Shown here in pieces: positions 10,010 through 21,500 of a stretch of 64,000 nt of DNA. The notes under the pieces were generated by a model. The model did no database searches, was not told the DNA's origin, and was given only the letters and a program-made list of their open reading frames with translations. The first letter of the stretch is position 1, and every line of letters starts with the position of its first letter. Origin of the DNA: Syncephalastrum monosporum B8922 (lineage: Eukaryota; Mucoromycota; Mucoromycetes; Mucorales; Syncephalastraceae). Location: assembly GCA_000697355.1 (NCBI GenBank), contig JNEN01001206.1:396896-460895 (forward strand), given 5' to 3'. The translations under genes were made by a program, and so were the position numbers.

Positions 10010-11173
10010 ATGCGCACCAATTCCCGCCGTTTAGCTTTGTCAGATCTGAGTGAGCTGAGTCAGAATGGGAAAAGCAAGGCCGGCAAGCATTTGGGGGCGT
10101 TGGAATTGCATCCTCTTGGTATATATTTATTCGCTGGAGTCGATACGATGGCCAACACCGTCTTTACACTTTTTGGAATGAACGTGACTCACGAGAAGGC
10201 GGACGTGCTGCCTGCACGGTCGCACCCACGCAGCTACAAGGAATACATTGACTTCCTCAAGCACCAAGTCCATTCGCCTGCGGCCGTCACGCCTGCGCTC
10301 CCCAAGGAGCAGCCCGTCTATGTCCAGTGCCAGGTGCGGGCTCGCATCCCGACCAACGAGGGCGGCGAAATGTACCTCTACCTGTACAAGAACAACCAAG
10401 ACGACAAAGAGCACCTGGCCATTGTCTACGGCGACGATCTCCGGTCACGATCGCTCGACGAAGCCTGGGAGAACGAGACAATCATGAACAGAATCGTGCG
10501 CGGCGCCTACTACGGCCGTCTGGAGGAAGTCGTGACGGACGAGACTCGGCAGCAGCTCAAGCTGACCGAGGATCAGGAGCGGTATCTCGAGGAGCAGCAG
10601 ACCGTGGCCAAGCTCGCCTGGCGCCAGTCCAGGGAGCCTCCGCTCGTGCGCATCCACTCGGAATGCTTCACAGGCGAGACCGTCCACTCCGCGCGGTGCG
10701 ATTGTGGCGAGCAGCTCGACGAGGCGATGCGTCTGATGCAGGAGGCAGGTCGTGGCGTGATTGTCTATCTGCGGCAGGAGGGCCGTGGCATCGGTCTGCT
10801 CGAGAAGCTCAAGGCGTACAATCTCCAGGATCTGGGCCACGACACCGTTGCTGCCAACGTGCTCCTGAACCACCCTGCGGATGGCCGCACCTACGGTATC
10901 GCGAATGCCATTCTGGAAGACCTGAATCTTGAAGATATCCAGCTCCTCACCAATAATCCGGACAAGATCGAGCAGCTTGAGGCCTTTGGCAAAATCCGCG
11001 TCGTAGAGCGACGGCCCATGGTCCCCCTCTCTTGGTCTGGTTCTAATACGCCTGCGCGCACGCCCACCTCGTCTCCCGCTCCATTCATGCGCGGTAAGGA
11101 GCTCGACAAGTATCTCGCCGTCAAGGTCAAGAAGATGCGCCATATCCTGGAACTGCCGACTGGCGCCGTGTAA
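10010..11173 (+). CDS. RIB1: GTP cyclohydrolase II (first step of riboflavin synthesis)
   Basis: Opens GTP to the diamino-pyrimidinone precursor of riboflavin, releasing formate and pyrophosphate. Single exon. The zinc site is visible as Cys219, Cys230 and Cys232 in [18 protein letters not shown], and the catalytic [11 protein letters not shown] block starts at residue 253. LGHDTVAAN and LLTNNPDK are also family blocks. Numbering assumes the ATG at 10010 (387 aa). A second in-frame ATG at 10148 begins [11 protein letters not shown] and gives 341 aa; a TATATATTTA stretch at about 10121 precedes it, so the shorter form is quite possible and the first 46 residues should be treated as uncertain. 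No riboswitch is expected or seen. Confidence 0.95.
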   Translation: MRTNSRRLALSDLSELSQNGKSKAGKHLGALELHPLGIYLFAGVDTMANTVFTLFGMNVTHEKADVLPARSHPRSYKEYIDFLKHQVHSPAAVTPALPKEQPVYVQCQVRARIPTNEGGEMYLYLYKNNQDDKEHLAIVYGDDLRSRSLDEAWENETIMNRIVRGAYYGRLEEVVTDETRQQLKLTEDQERYLEEQQTVAKLAWRQSREPPLVRIHSECFTGETVHSARCDCGEQLDEAMRLMQEAGRGVIVYLRQEGRGIGLLEKLKAYNLQDLGHDTVAANVLLNHPADGRTYGIANAILEDLNLEDIQLLTNNPDKIEQLEAFGKIRVVERRPMVPLSWSGSNTPARTPTSSPAPFMRGKELDKYLAVKVKKMRHILELPTGAV

Positions 11174-11412
11174 CTACCTCCATTACCTGACTACATTGAT
11201 ACACATATTACATACATATACTCCGCACCTTTACTGCCCTTACTGACATATGCACCTTCTCTCTCTGTTGTTCTTTTCTTCAGTCTATATATATAGAGAA
11301 TCCCCTCCCCATTGTTAGATTGCTCCTGCTCCTCCTCTCTGCGTTATTCTTTTTTTTTTTTTTTTTTTCTCTTTCTTTCCATCATTCCCTTGTTTGCTAT
11401 CGTTTGTTTTCG
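11174..11412. other. Convergent spacer with long T tract
   Basis: Lies between the converging GTP cyclohydrolase II and MOCS2A genes. Pyrimidine-rich, with an uninterrupted run of T at about 11351-11369. No gene. Confidence 0.6.
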
Positions 11413-11757
11413 TTAGCCGCCGCTCACAGGCGGGATAATAGCGATTTCGTCTGCATCCTTTAATTCTTTGTTGGTTTCGTCTTGCTTGTCTACGTATTCC
11501 ATATTGACTGCATACATGGCTTGATCAAGTATGACCTGAAGGGGGTGTCCGTACTTGAGGACGAGCCACTGGGTCAATTCCTCCAGTGTATTGTGTGTCA
11601 GCGGGACCTCTTCGCTCTCGACGTGGGTCACGTCGCGTGCGGCTGCAAAGTAAAGAACATTGACCTATTCAGAAGACGTCAGCAGAGATCGAATGAATAA
11701 ATGAACGAATGAATGAAAAGCTTAGTCATGAAGGAACGGAAAGCATGCCTTTGCCAT
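11413..11757 (-). CDS. MOCS2A: Molybdopterin synthase small (sulfur carrier) subunit, MoaD/MOCS2A
   Basis: Ubiquitin-fold sulfur carrier of molybdenum-cofactor synthesis; its C-terminal Gly-Gly is thiocarboxylated and donates sulfur to precursor Z together with MOCS2B. The protein ends DEIAIIPPVSGG, the required terminus. Two exons on the minus strand: 11757..11749 (only ATG GCA AAG) and 11664..11413, giving 86 aa (MAKVNVLYFAAARDV start, matching the family's usual MxKVxVLYFAxAR). The intron begins GCATGC after AAG and ends TAG, a GC-AG intron; without it there is no in-frame ATG before the VLYFA strand. The gene implies that the organism makes Moco enzymes such as nitrate reductase or sulfite oxidase. 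It is divergent from ATX1. Confidence 0.92.
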
Positions 11758-11947
11758 GGGTTCAATAGTATACCGTTTAGGAAGAAAACGGTGCAAATAA
11801 AACCGAGAAAGGGGCTGGTTTCGGTTGGCCACAAGAGCAGCACAATTCGCTCACTTTTGCAATTTAAGCGCGTCATTGGCCCATTCATTTATCTTCTACT
11901 GCTTCTACTCTTTTGCTTACTTTCCATACCCGAATACCCTTTACCTC
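11758..11947. promoter_or_regulatory. Shared upstream region of MOCS2A and ATX1
   Basis: 190 bases separate the two divergent start codons, so both promoters must lie here unless the 5' leaders overlap the neighbouring gene. The + strand side is rich in CTTCTACTGCTTCTACTC-type pyrimidine sequence before the ATX1 ATG. No recognised operator was found. Confidence 0.5.
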
Positions 11948-12256
11948 ATGGCTGTAAGTACAGCTCATCCACTCGATCCCTATAATCCACTAATTCCCTT
12001 TGCAGCAATACACCTTCAACGTTGAAATGTCCTGCTCCGGCTGCTCCGGTGCCGTTAACCGTGCCCTGTCGCGTCTTGAAGGTACCCTATTCTTCATATC
12101 TCACCATTTAAACTGACGCCACGGCTCCATCCAGGCATTGAGAAGATTGATATCAGTCTCGAGAAGCAGACTGTCGTCGTCGATACGGAATTGCCCCGCG
12201 AAAAGATTCTCGAAACCATCAAGAAGACGGGCAAGACTGTCAAGGACGAACAATAA
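11948..12256 (+). CDS. ATX1: Atx1-type copper chaperone
   Basis: Cytosolic metallochaperone that hands Cu(I) to a Ccc2-type P-type ATPase at the Golgi. Three exons: 11948..11953 (only ATG GCT), 12006..12081, 12135..12256, giving 67 aa, the normal size. The HMA fold is clear: the copper site MSCSGC lies at residues 10-15, and the second half has EKIDISLEKQTVVVDTE and the Lys-rich C-terminal helix KKTGKTVKDEQ. The key loop-5 Lys of Atx1 is present in KKTGKT. The six-base first coding exon is unusually small. The gene converges with the Opy2-like gene, with 70 bases between stop codons. Confidence 0.95.
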
Positions 12257-12326
12257 TCATGAATAAACACTATTCTGAATTACATACAGCATGGTAATAG
12301 CTTGTTACGGAACAGACGAGACTATG

Positions 12327-13636
12327 TTATGAGACGTGATAAGGATCGTTGGGGGGATGATCGGATGGAGTCTTAGGCAAACTGGGCATGCTGGTATTAT
12401 CCCAGAAGATCGTGATCTCGCCATCCCCCGGCGCGGACATGACGCTATCCGTTGTTTTCTTTGTTGTCATTGCATTGGATTGTGTGCTATGTCGGTCATG
12501 GAATGGATCATCCGCTATCGCATCCGGTTGCTGCGGACGAGCAGGCGTGCTATTCGATCGTCCCAGGCTCACATCCTCTTCGTGGGTTAAAATGGTGCGG
12601 GTTGACCCGCTGCGGTTCAGGCCATCCACCGTGCGCACTGTGTTGACGCGCATGATTTGAGGTTTGGCCCGCATGACCTGATAGGCTTGCGTCGCAGGTG
12701 CACCGCGCTGCATGACCACGACACTCGATGCCGTCGAATCGCGTTTTTCGCTGAAACTGACAGAAGAGTGTGCATCTGAGAAGGGATTGTCATGGTCATA
12801 AAGTGCGTGCGATTGGCGAGCACGGTTAACGATGCTGTCGTACTTTTGCTGTTGCTGTTCAATGACTGTATCACGCGAGGGAGGGATATAAGCGATGGGG
12901 ATGACGCCAGACATGACTGGTTCCCGGGTGGAGCAAAGTGATTCTGAGGGTGATGGGGATGTATACTGCTGTTGACCTGAAGATATGGTCGATTGTTGTT
13001 GTTGTTGCATTGGAGGTGGTGATGGTGGTTGTTGCTAGGTAGTAGAAATTGACCTGCTGTGTGAATTTCCTTTCACATAACATATTCGTTAATGTACCTG
13101 TGTTCGTGCCAAATCGGGTTCCATGGATTTGCCTTGAAAAGTAAAGGGTAACGTGTTTCCCTTTTTTCTTTGTCTGTATTTTACGCCAACGTAGCCGGCA
13201 GCGGAAATGACGAGTCCGGCCCCGACCAGGCCGCCGACCAGGCCGCCAATAAGAGACGAATTGTCAGAACCGTTATCGTCGCTGGTGTTGTTGTTTTTGG
13301 ATGAGGAGGGAGATCCATTGATGAGGGTTTTACTGATACAAGAAGAGGCGGGGCACTGGCCACAGCTCGACATGGTCCCAAGCACACAGACCTGATCGGA
13401 TGAGCAACTCGGTGAACACTGAGCAACGCAGTTCGAAGGCGTGCATCCTGCATTATTATTGCCTTTTTTAAATCATGTAAGATAAACGGATCACGCTAAA
13501 TCATTCATAATTTTTTACTTGTTGCTTCGTCTGCGACCACCGTCTGCTGTGCGACTAGGAGATAAAGAAACAGCCAGGTGCTGATGACAAAAAAGGGTCG
13601 TCGTCGTCGTCGTGAATGGGCTCTCGAATTGCTCAT
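12327..13636 (-). CDS. Opy2-like single-pass membrane anchor protein
   Basis: Three exons on the minus strand: 13636..13519, 13462..13098, 13034..12327, giving 396 aa. After an Arg-rich start there is a hydrophobic N-terminal segment (about 14-35), then an extracellular Cys-rich module (residues 46-82, nine Cys, with the CxxCP..SCI ending). A transmembrane helix follows at about 108-131 (LIGGLVGGLVGAGLVISAAG), then a basic stop-transfer KYRQRKKG and a long Gln/Ser-rich cytoplasmic tail. The Cys pattern and architecture match the Opy2 family; in yeast Opy2 tethers Ste50 at the plasma membrane for HOG osmostress signalling. The five-Arg run comes from a GTC/CGA triplet repeat near 13600. The tail has repeated short Ser/Thr motifs that could be kinase sites. 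Other Cys-rich sensors are possible but fit less well. Confidence 0.72.
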
Positions 13637-16600
13637 GAGCTGCTAAAACAATGAAGTTCTGAGGGAACGGACTGGGTGATTTACAAGGTCATAGACCTCG
13701 AAAATATGTATAAGAGAGAGTGAGAACGAGAGAGTGAGGGAATAAAGAAAGAAAAAAAAAGTTATTATTATCACCTCGGGCTGTGCACTTCTGTGTCCAC
13801 TTTCCGTGTACACGCCGCTGCTGCCTCTTTTCATTGTGTCACCTTCGATTCATATCGGTCCCCTAAACTCAAATTGCTTTCTGATATAAGATATTCTTAT
13901 GCCATCTGTCACCATTAATTACATATTGCAATAACAGAGGACGCGTAACCCAGCTGCCTGCTTTATTAACACCCTTCTTTATTAGTATCCCGCAGAAACT
14001 TAACCCGGGAGTGAAGACTGCCTTCCTTCATAAAGATTCTGCCACCTATTTTCTGTAAGCTGAAGGGTAAAGCCAGAATGCATACTGATTTTTAGGGTTA
14101 AACGGACCCCGTCCTATACTTACGTAGCCTTTGATGTCAAAACTGCTCAGGATTACTACATGATAGGAACCAAACTTAAGGATTGCTTGCTCTGATATGC
14201 ATATATCAAGCATGTGTGCCACGCGTAAGTCACACTGAAATACTCAGAATGCCTTCGTCAGCTGTCTCAGTGATGAACTCCGTGCGTAACATATACGAGC
14301 AATTGACCATTTTTATGACCGTAATATTTAAAGCCATTTATAGGGAAAGTTAGATAGAAGTTTTCCTAAAACCAGCCCTCTTTATCCTGGGACTCTTGAA
14401 TCCTCAATGCACTCCTAGAGAGCTGTTTCCGCGTGCAGACCGTTATTTCCACCTGCCGGTAACGCTTTGCTGCTTCAGCTCCTTTCGTCCCCAGAGCTTC
14501 AGAGTCGCCTTCTCAAAGGGCACTTTCTGACCTTCCCAAGTTGGTTGATCGTGGTATCACAGATACATTGCTTCAAAAACGACAGGCGACTTGAGGAATT
14601 TTGACGCACCGATGTACAGCCAAGAGCTTGTTGACGTTGTTTTATGTCGACTACGGTAGGATGCAAAAGTCTGTCATGGCTGACTTGAGCGAGATGGAGA
14701 GCATATTTCCGTTCATTGATTCCAGCGTACGGTTTTATCAAGAGCTTGACGGTGCGAGCTGCTTGATGTGAGTGTTGACTCTGGACCTTTGAATAGAGCC
14801 TCAGACGTCCCATCATTGACTGTCTCGCTGTAAATACGCTCCTGGGAGATATTGCCTCGTACGAGCCGGTAAATCGTTACTACGTCTGTAAGGGACGTCC
14901 TGTACTGGATTTGAATTAGAGCGTAACGTTGTAGTCAACATTGTCGCAGACTTTGTAGGAAAGGCGTGTAATAGAATGATCGTTTGCAGCTCAAAATGGA
15001 AATGTATAAGGTACTTTCATCATCTGATACCATAACTTTTTGACATGAGATTAAACTTATCAAGGTATGTTTCATTCAACTTCCCGTAGTATAGGCCAGT
15101 AAGTCATTGCCAGATTTATGTTTATGTCGTATGAATCGTGGTATTATTGTTGTTTTTGTTATATCTTGCTATGGAGAGAGAGCTTTTTCGCGGTTAGCTA
15201 CTACCAGAGACTGAAGATTCTTTATAACACGTTTGTCAGTAAGCCGCCGAACTTGCGCAAGTCGATTCAATCCAGGATTAAAACGGAATCCCCTCAGAAA
15301 AACCTTGCGCCGTGCAAAAATTTTCTCGTCGTCGTCTGTACCTGTCAAATACAAAGGTGCAAGGCCCTTTCTTTCTTTTCGTTTCTTCTCTTTTCTTCGA
15401 GAGAAAATTCATGTCATAACAACAAAAAAGTGTAACGTGGGATTTTGGCGTAGTGTAGTAAAAGAAAAGGAAGGAAAAATTGAGATAACGATGAATTACG
15501 CGGCGCAGAACGAAATGCTTATCCATATAATGGATCCCAGAAGTGAATGCGTTACACGATGGTTAAGCCATGTCAAACAACACACTCTCACTGAACAGTT
15601 AGCTAGACAATAGTAATCGCGATTTGATGCAGCTATGCAGCTGTACGGGTATCGCTCAGTACATACTGATAAGTACGGTTTAATAACAGGTACGGCTGTT
15701 CTTTCCCAATGAACATACTTAGTGGCCGTCTGAGTTACGGTCTGCCTCTTGCAGGCCATAGTTACACATTCGTCAAAACAATAATCTGTCTTTCGATTCA
15801 TATTGACATAATCATCGCGAAATAAACGTCATTCACAGGAGATAAAATCGAGTTCAGATATTCCAGTACTCGTCTGTTGGTAAAGGAAGCACCATGCAAT
15901 TGACGACGATAACGTCATGATATACAATAAAGCTTTTCTGATGTGTGCCAAAGCTTTAATAGCCATAAAGGCGATTTAAAGCCAAGAGGTAGGAGTAGAA
16001 TTTCAACTCTCGCTTGCAATGACTCGGTGAACTTGTGCTGTTAGCTGAGGGTATGTTGCTGTTTATCCTAGCGAAAAGACGATAATACGGCAACATCTGT
16101 GAATCCTTCTAACAAAGCTCCTCTCAACAAAATAGAGGCTATTCAGGTCGCATTAATCCGTTTATTTTTTCCACACTAACATAAACATTCCACGCTTTTT
16201 GAGAGTTTCCTGAATATGTATAACTCTTTGAGATATTTCGATGCTCTTGAGCTTGGGCCGAAGTTAAATGTATGTGCATATTTAAGGCCATTGATAACTT
16301 GTGATTTATTCCCTTTCCTGCTGGTGCCTGACCACGATACTTTTAGAAATGCTGATGAAAAACATAGTATTATAGCATATGCGATACTCTTCGATTCTGT
16401 CAAGGTGCAGCTAGATTTTGCACATGCCTTTGATTGAGCTTATGATATCCGACACTGTTGTCTCTGGACCCAGAGCAAGGGGACAGCCCCTTACATTAAC
16501 GTAGCAGATTTAGATGTTTAGATCAAAATAAGACTTTGACTGCATATTTATAAATACATATGCGCGTCTCCCACTCACTGCCTATCGCTTTTTTCCGTGT

Positions 16601-16686
16601 GCTCTTTTCACCAAGCACAGTAAATACCAAATTTCACGACCCCATATTGTTCAAAGTATCTTCTTTCGTCTTTGCCCGTTATCAAT
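13637..16686. other. 3-kb gene-poor region
   Basis: No supported gene on either strand. Open frames up to about 126 codons near 15.2 kb and 105 codons near 14.5-14.8 kb show no family resemblance and no splice-compatible extension. A TATTTATAAATA element at about 16544 lies about 140 bases before the next gene and is a plausible TATA box for it. Confidence 0.5.
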
Positions 16687-16941
16687 ATGCGTTTTGCTCT
16701 CCTGTCCTTGGCCGCCATTGCCGTCCTCTTTTCGTCAGTACAAGCAGTACCGGAAGACATCCAGAACAAGGTTGTGGACAGCAATGTCAACGACGCTCGC
16801 GTGAACACCGCCAACGATAAGTCTACCGATATTAATGGAAATAACTTTGGCTTTGGGTCGCACGCCGAATCCCGCTCTCGTAACTGCGAATGTGTCAACG
16901 ATGTATGCAACTGTACGGAAGAAGTTCGCGTCCTTCAATAA
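16687..16941 (+). CDS. Small secreted protein with Cys cluster, unknown function
   Basis: 84 aa, single exon. The start at 16687 was chosen because MRFALLSLAAIAVLFSSVQA is a textbook signal peptide with an Ala-x-Ala-like cut before VPEDIQ; an ATG 15 bases upstream would add five residues. The mature part (about 64 aa) is hydrophilic and rich in Asn and Asp. It ends in a compact cluster of four Cys (NCECVNDVCNCTEE) with one N-glycosylation-type NCT. No family recognised. Such proteins in fungi may be cell-wall components, metal-binding peptides or effectors. The gene stands alone in a gene-poor stretch with its own TATA-like element, which supports independent expression. Confidence 0.68.
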   Translation: MRFALLSLAAIAVLFSSVQAVPEDIQNKVVDSNVNDARVNTANDKSTDINGNNFGFGSHAESRSRNCECVNDVCNCTEEVRVLQ

Positions 16942-18542
16942 TTAGTACTATAGTGTTATTCTATCAATCTTTATTAGTTTTTATATAAAGTCAGTACTGA
17001 TTACTCGTTTATGTTCTCGGTACTTGTGGTCATCTTCCGTTATGTGATTAGCGTAAATGGAATGAATATTTCTTGAATTAGGTACTTTAGTGAGAAAGAT
17101 CCATGATACTCTTCTTTTGTTGCCTCCCCTCTTTCTCTCGTAACATATTCATCCTCCCTCTCTCTTTAATTTTTCTTTATATGAGATATACAGGCTGTAG
17201 CACTGCGATGCATCAATACAGAGGTGCATTCGCGTTCATATGTCAGCTAATCAGCGCCCAGATCACCCCAGAACCAGCCCCCCACCGCCCAAGTCCATAC
17301 GGGATGCTTCGAAGGCGGTATTGGATACGATGGATATTGGTGCCTCGTCACGTCAGCCTTCTGGATGTCAATCTGCCTGGTCCATGCAACGATTTACGAA
17401 CGCAGTCCTTGGAATGATGGATATTATATACTTTCTTCACGTCTGCGTTTTAGATGCCAATTAGTCAAGGCCGTCATGGTTCTGTCATCGTCGGGTGGAA
17501 GTCGAATCATCTAAGGATACAAAGGCGACTGAAGGCGTACGAAGGACAGTATATCATGAACAATGTGTGTATATGTCGTTTGTAGGTCAATGATGTGTCA
17601 AAGCAGTCCATATCAAGAATTTGCATATTGTGGCATTCGGGTATGGTGTACCAAAGATAGTCAAAAAAAAGTTTCGCAATGTCGAAATGGCGAGGTTGCA
17701 TAGAGAATCATCCTATCTAGGCTGCGACAGACGCTGTGGTTCAAATCGATCCTAGCAACTTTGTCGTATCTACAATTGTGGTTAAGCGCTTCCTTGCCTG
17801 TACCTCGTTGATGGTCCTACAAATCACTTTTTCTCGACCAACCACGAATTGTTTGAATTGAGACAAGGCGGTAATAAGGTTGTGTTAAGTAGTTAAGTCG
17901 CCGAGGAATAGTGCGTTGATTGGGAACTGAAGCACATCCGCCATGAGATCCAAGATATAATTGGCGCTCGCGAAGGTAACTTAAAAGGAGCAGGTTACGC
18001 GTTAGTGCCAACGTCATCGAGGAACGTGGTGTTCGTGGCACCCAGTAGACCATCATAATCATCTATCAGTATCCGTACGCAACAAATTTAAGGCGAAGCC
18101 TTCACGAAGCCGGTTCGTGAATAATTTGCCTGTTGGGATAATACCACCGACCTGGGGACTGCTGCTTTTTCACACTCGTTCGTTCGAACACAGGTCAATC
18201 AAACCCTTCTGATTCGACTGTTGGCTTCTCAAAAGTGGGCCAATTTTGCGTGAAATGTGGGGCCACGTCGTGCGTATCAGACATAGCCTTGTTGACTGCA
18301 ATGTTAGCTTTTGTTGCATTGCATCCGGTTTCACCGCTAAAGCACTCAATACAAGAAGGAGGCCAATGCTAAACAAATCCACATGTAACGTATAAACCTT
18401 ACTCAACAAGACTGACATTTACGTAATGTCTGATATCGGTTTTCTTTATATGGGGCACAGTTGAATGAGAGACGCTGTCATCGATAATAAGTATATGACA
18501 CGGAGCAAAGAATAGGGAAAGACCATGATTTAATGCTTTTAT
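16942..18542. other. Gene-poor region with possible decayed coding sequence
   Basis: No intact gene. A 74-codon frame at 17240-17464 (+) has an internal near-repeat (VLDTMDI / VLGMMDI) but nothing else in its favour. The minus strand at about 17.74-18.4 kb holds protein-like segments broken by stops, listed separately. Confidence 0.45.
17741..18418 (-). pseudogene. Possible decayed gene, family unknown
   Basis: Reading down the minus strand, protein-like segments appear in changing frames. One begins near 18330 with an SDTHDVAPHFTQNWPTFEK-type stretch and meets an in-frame stop, then continues past it to a WYYPNRQIIHEPAS end. Another near 17975 reads NYILDLMADVLQFPINAL, meets one stop, and continues for about 50 codons to a stop at 17741. 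The composition looks coding, but frames change and stops interrupt, so this may be a relic gene or mobile-element fragment. I cannot name the family, and chance is not excluded. Confidence 0.22.
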
Positions 18543-21500
18543 CTATTCTACTTCGTCTGCATCGGTATGGTAGGCACTGCGCCGCATCTCAGCGAGCACC
18601 TTGCGAGCGTTGGCCAAGTCCGAATCGAGCTGCAGAATCTTGACCTGCTGCTCCATTTCACGGCGCTTGAACTCGTGAACGGACAGCTTGTTAAAGTCGA
18701 TCGACAAGTCCTCATGCTTTTTGGCCACAAGCTGCCTGACCTGCTTCACGAGCTCGGCTGCTGCATCCTTGACGGCCTTGGCCGCGAGCTCGAGACGTTC
18801 CTGAGTGCGGGACATGAAAGTCGACTTGACGCGCGAAGCCGCCACCAGCTGAGCCGTCGCGGCTGAGACCTCGTTTGAGGCGACAATAAGTTGTTCAAAG
18901 GAGTGGGTCTTGGAAATGACACCGTCTGCAGCCTCGACGAGGAGGTTGGTCGCCATGGCGACTGCCTTGGCGGCCGAGATCAAGCCTTCCGTCCAGCGGT
19001 TGTGCTTCTTGTAGAAAGCCGCCTTGGAGGATGTACCCCGGCCTTGGGCGACGATCTCCTGTTGCGACGCGGCGGCGCACTTGATGAGGTTGCCGATCGC
19101 ATTGGTCAGCGCAAGAACCGAGTTAAGGATCAGCTGGTTCACTTGCAGGTCGGTAGCAGAGAATTCAGGGTTGCTAGGCTTGCGCATCAGGTCCTGCAGC
19201 TTGGCAGTGGCCGCCTCGATGGCGCGGGCTGCGTTGGACATTTCTTGCTCAACCAGGTCGCCAATCTCACCCTCGTTCAAGTTATTGATGTCGGCCGTGC
19301 CAGACAGGATGAGGTCCTCGGTCTTTTGTGAAAGCTGAGTCAATGCTTCCTGGACACGCATATCGCCCTGGATGACGACTTCGGGGCGCTGTGCGTGTGG
19401 CAGCATTTTGAGGTAGCTGGACATGACACTGCTAAAGTACTGGATGGTGGATTCACCGCAGTGGCGAGCCAGCTTGATGATTTCCTCAATGTCCTCATCT
19501 TTGGGTACCAGACGGGTGATACCCTTGGCGTGCATCAAAACGTTTACAATGGTATCGGCATACTCGAGTGTGCGCGTGATGGTGACGGTATGATCGCCCG
19601 CGTTGCTGCCGTCGAGGAACTTGCTGAAGGACGACATGAACTCGACGGATGTGATACTGGCACGTTCGATCATAGACAGTGTCAGCTCGGGCGTCGCGTT
19701 TTCGTTGCCGTGCTGGGCCGGTTCTTCGAGCTCGTAGATGCCCTCATTAATCTTCTGGATGGAGACGGTCAAGATGCTGTCCAGAATCTGGTTCAGCTTG
19801 TCGGTCTGAGCGCTCTCCAGACGGTCGAGCTCGTCCTGAAGGTCGGCCTGCTTGTCATTGTGCTGCAGTTCGGCCAGCTGGGCAAGGCATTCGTCCATAC
19901 CCGCCTGAAGCACGGCAATTTCCTCGTCCTTCTCCTAAAGAAGGTTTAGCCAAGATTTTTCTTAAAAAAAAATCGAGCTGCGAGCAGGTACCTGTCGAAT
20001 GCGATCGGCGTCGCCTTGCTGATCTTCCAGCTGCTTCAGGAACTCATCAATCAGGGCTTGCTTTTCAAGAAGGCTGGCCTCAAGCTCGGACTTCTCGCGG
20101 TTGAACTTGGTGAGCAGTGCGCTAACTTCAGCGCCCTTGGACTTGCCCATGTTCTGGGCCTGTGAACGGGCTTCCTCCAGCTCACGCTGCAGGCGCTCCA
20201 GATCATCGCGCTGGTTCTAAAAAGGCATGTGAGCCCTCTGTTAAGACTGTAGGCAACGTGGACTTACACCCTGGATACGGGCAAGCTCGTTCCGTGCACG
20301 GTCACGCTCGCGAATCAGATCTGCAAGCTCGACATTCTTGGCACGCATGTCGGCCTGCATGCGCTCAAGCTTCTCGGTCGCTTCCTGAGCCGAGTTGGCC
20401 TTGACTTGTAGTTGCTTATACTTGTTCAAAAGTTCAATGTGTTCCTTGCGAAGTTGGCTGTACAGCTTGGCCAGAGCCTCGTATTTGTTCTTCCACATTT
20501 GGATTTCATCTACAGTAAGCGTTAGGTACACTTCCGAAAATAAGACAGTTAGAAATTACTTTGGAGCGAGCGGATAAGCTCATCCTTGGACGCATCTCGT
20601 TGTTGAGAGTTGAGGGTCACCTGGGCCAGCTCCTGTTCGAGCGCCTTGACCCGCTACATACGAGACCCATGGTTAGCGTCTGTTACACACGCATTCATGC
20701 ACTTGAAACGTACGCGATCGAATTGCTCCAGCAGCATCTGGTCGCGTTCATGCTGGTTGCGGAATTGCAAGAGCTGCATCTCAAGTTCGTTGATTCGGCC
20801 AAATTGCTGGCTGGCCATCTGCTGTTGGCGGAGTGCCTCTTGCTGCTGGCGCTCGCGTTCAGCGAGCAAACGCTGCTGTTCCTCGAATTCACGTTGCTGC
20901 TGCAGTTGCTGCTGGCGCATGCGTTCCTGCTCCTCCGCGCGCTGACGAGCCAAACGTTGCTGCTCCTGCTCATACTCGCGCTGCTGGCGCTCCTGCTCCT
21001 GAGACCAAAAGTCGATGACGGGCTCCGGAGAGGGCTGTGCAGGTGGAGGTGTGGGTTCCCGGGTGGTGGGTCGCTTGGGAAGTTTGGGCGTGGCTGCTTC
21101 GATCAGCGAAGGCGGGTCGGGCGAGAGCTTCGGCACGTTGATAAGTGTGGTCAGGTATTTCAGATTCGAACATTCGTAGTAGAATTTGAGCAGACCGTAG
21201 TGCTGTTGGTTGTATCGTTGACGTAGAGGGGCGAGCGCATCCATGGCGTCCGTGCCTATGTTACAAGCTCAATATAGCGTACTTTCCGGTGTGTTACAAT
21301 CTTTTCTCCTTCTTACGCTTGTGCATAGCGCGGAGCATGCTGGTAATGAATTTGTAGATGCCATAGCTCTCTTCGACCAAGGGCACCAAAGATGCGATAC
21401 GACATTCATTGTTGGTAGACATGCGGAACGACGCGAACACCGTCTTTTGGAAACGGTCGATGCGGTCCTGGACTTGCATCAAGTCATTGATGGTCTCGAA

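Noticed and set aside
10445..11143. 232-codon frame antisense to GTP cyclohydrolase II
   Set aside because: The sense strand carries all catalytic motifs; the antisense frame has none.
14499..14816. 105-codon minus-strand frame
   Set aside because: No recognisable motif, no splice-compatible neighbours; treated as chance.
15118..15613. Overlapping 105- and 126-codon frames in the 14-16 kb desert
   Set aside because: Frames overlap each other on the same strand with Phe/Ser/Lys-rich composition and no family resemblance.
17735..17765. GGTTCAAATCGATCC resembling a tRNA T-arm
   Set aside because: No matching acceptor stem, D-arm or anticodon arm could be built around it.
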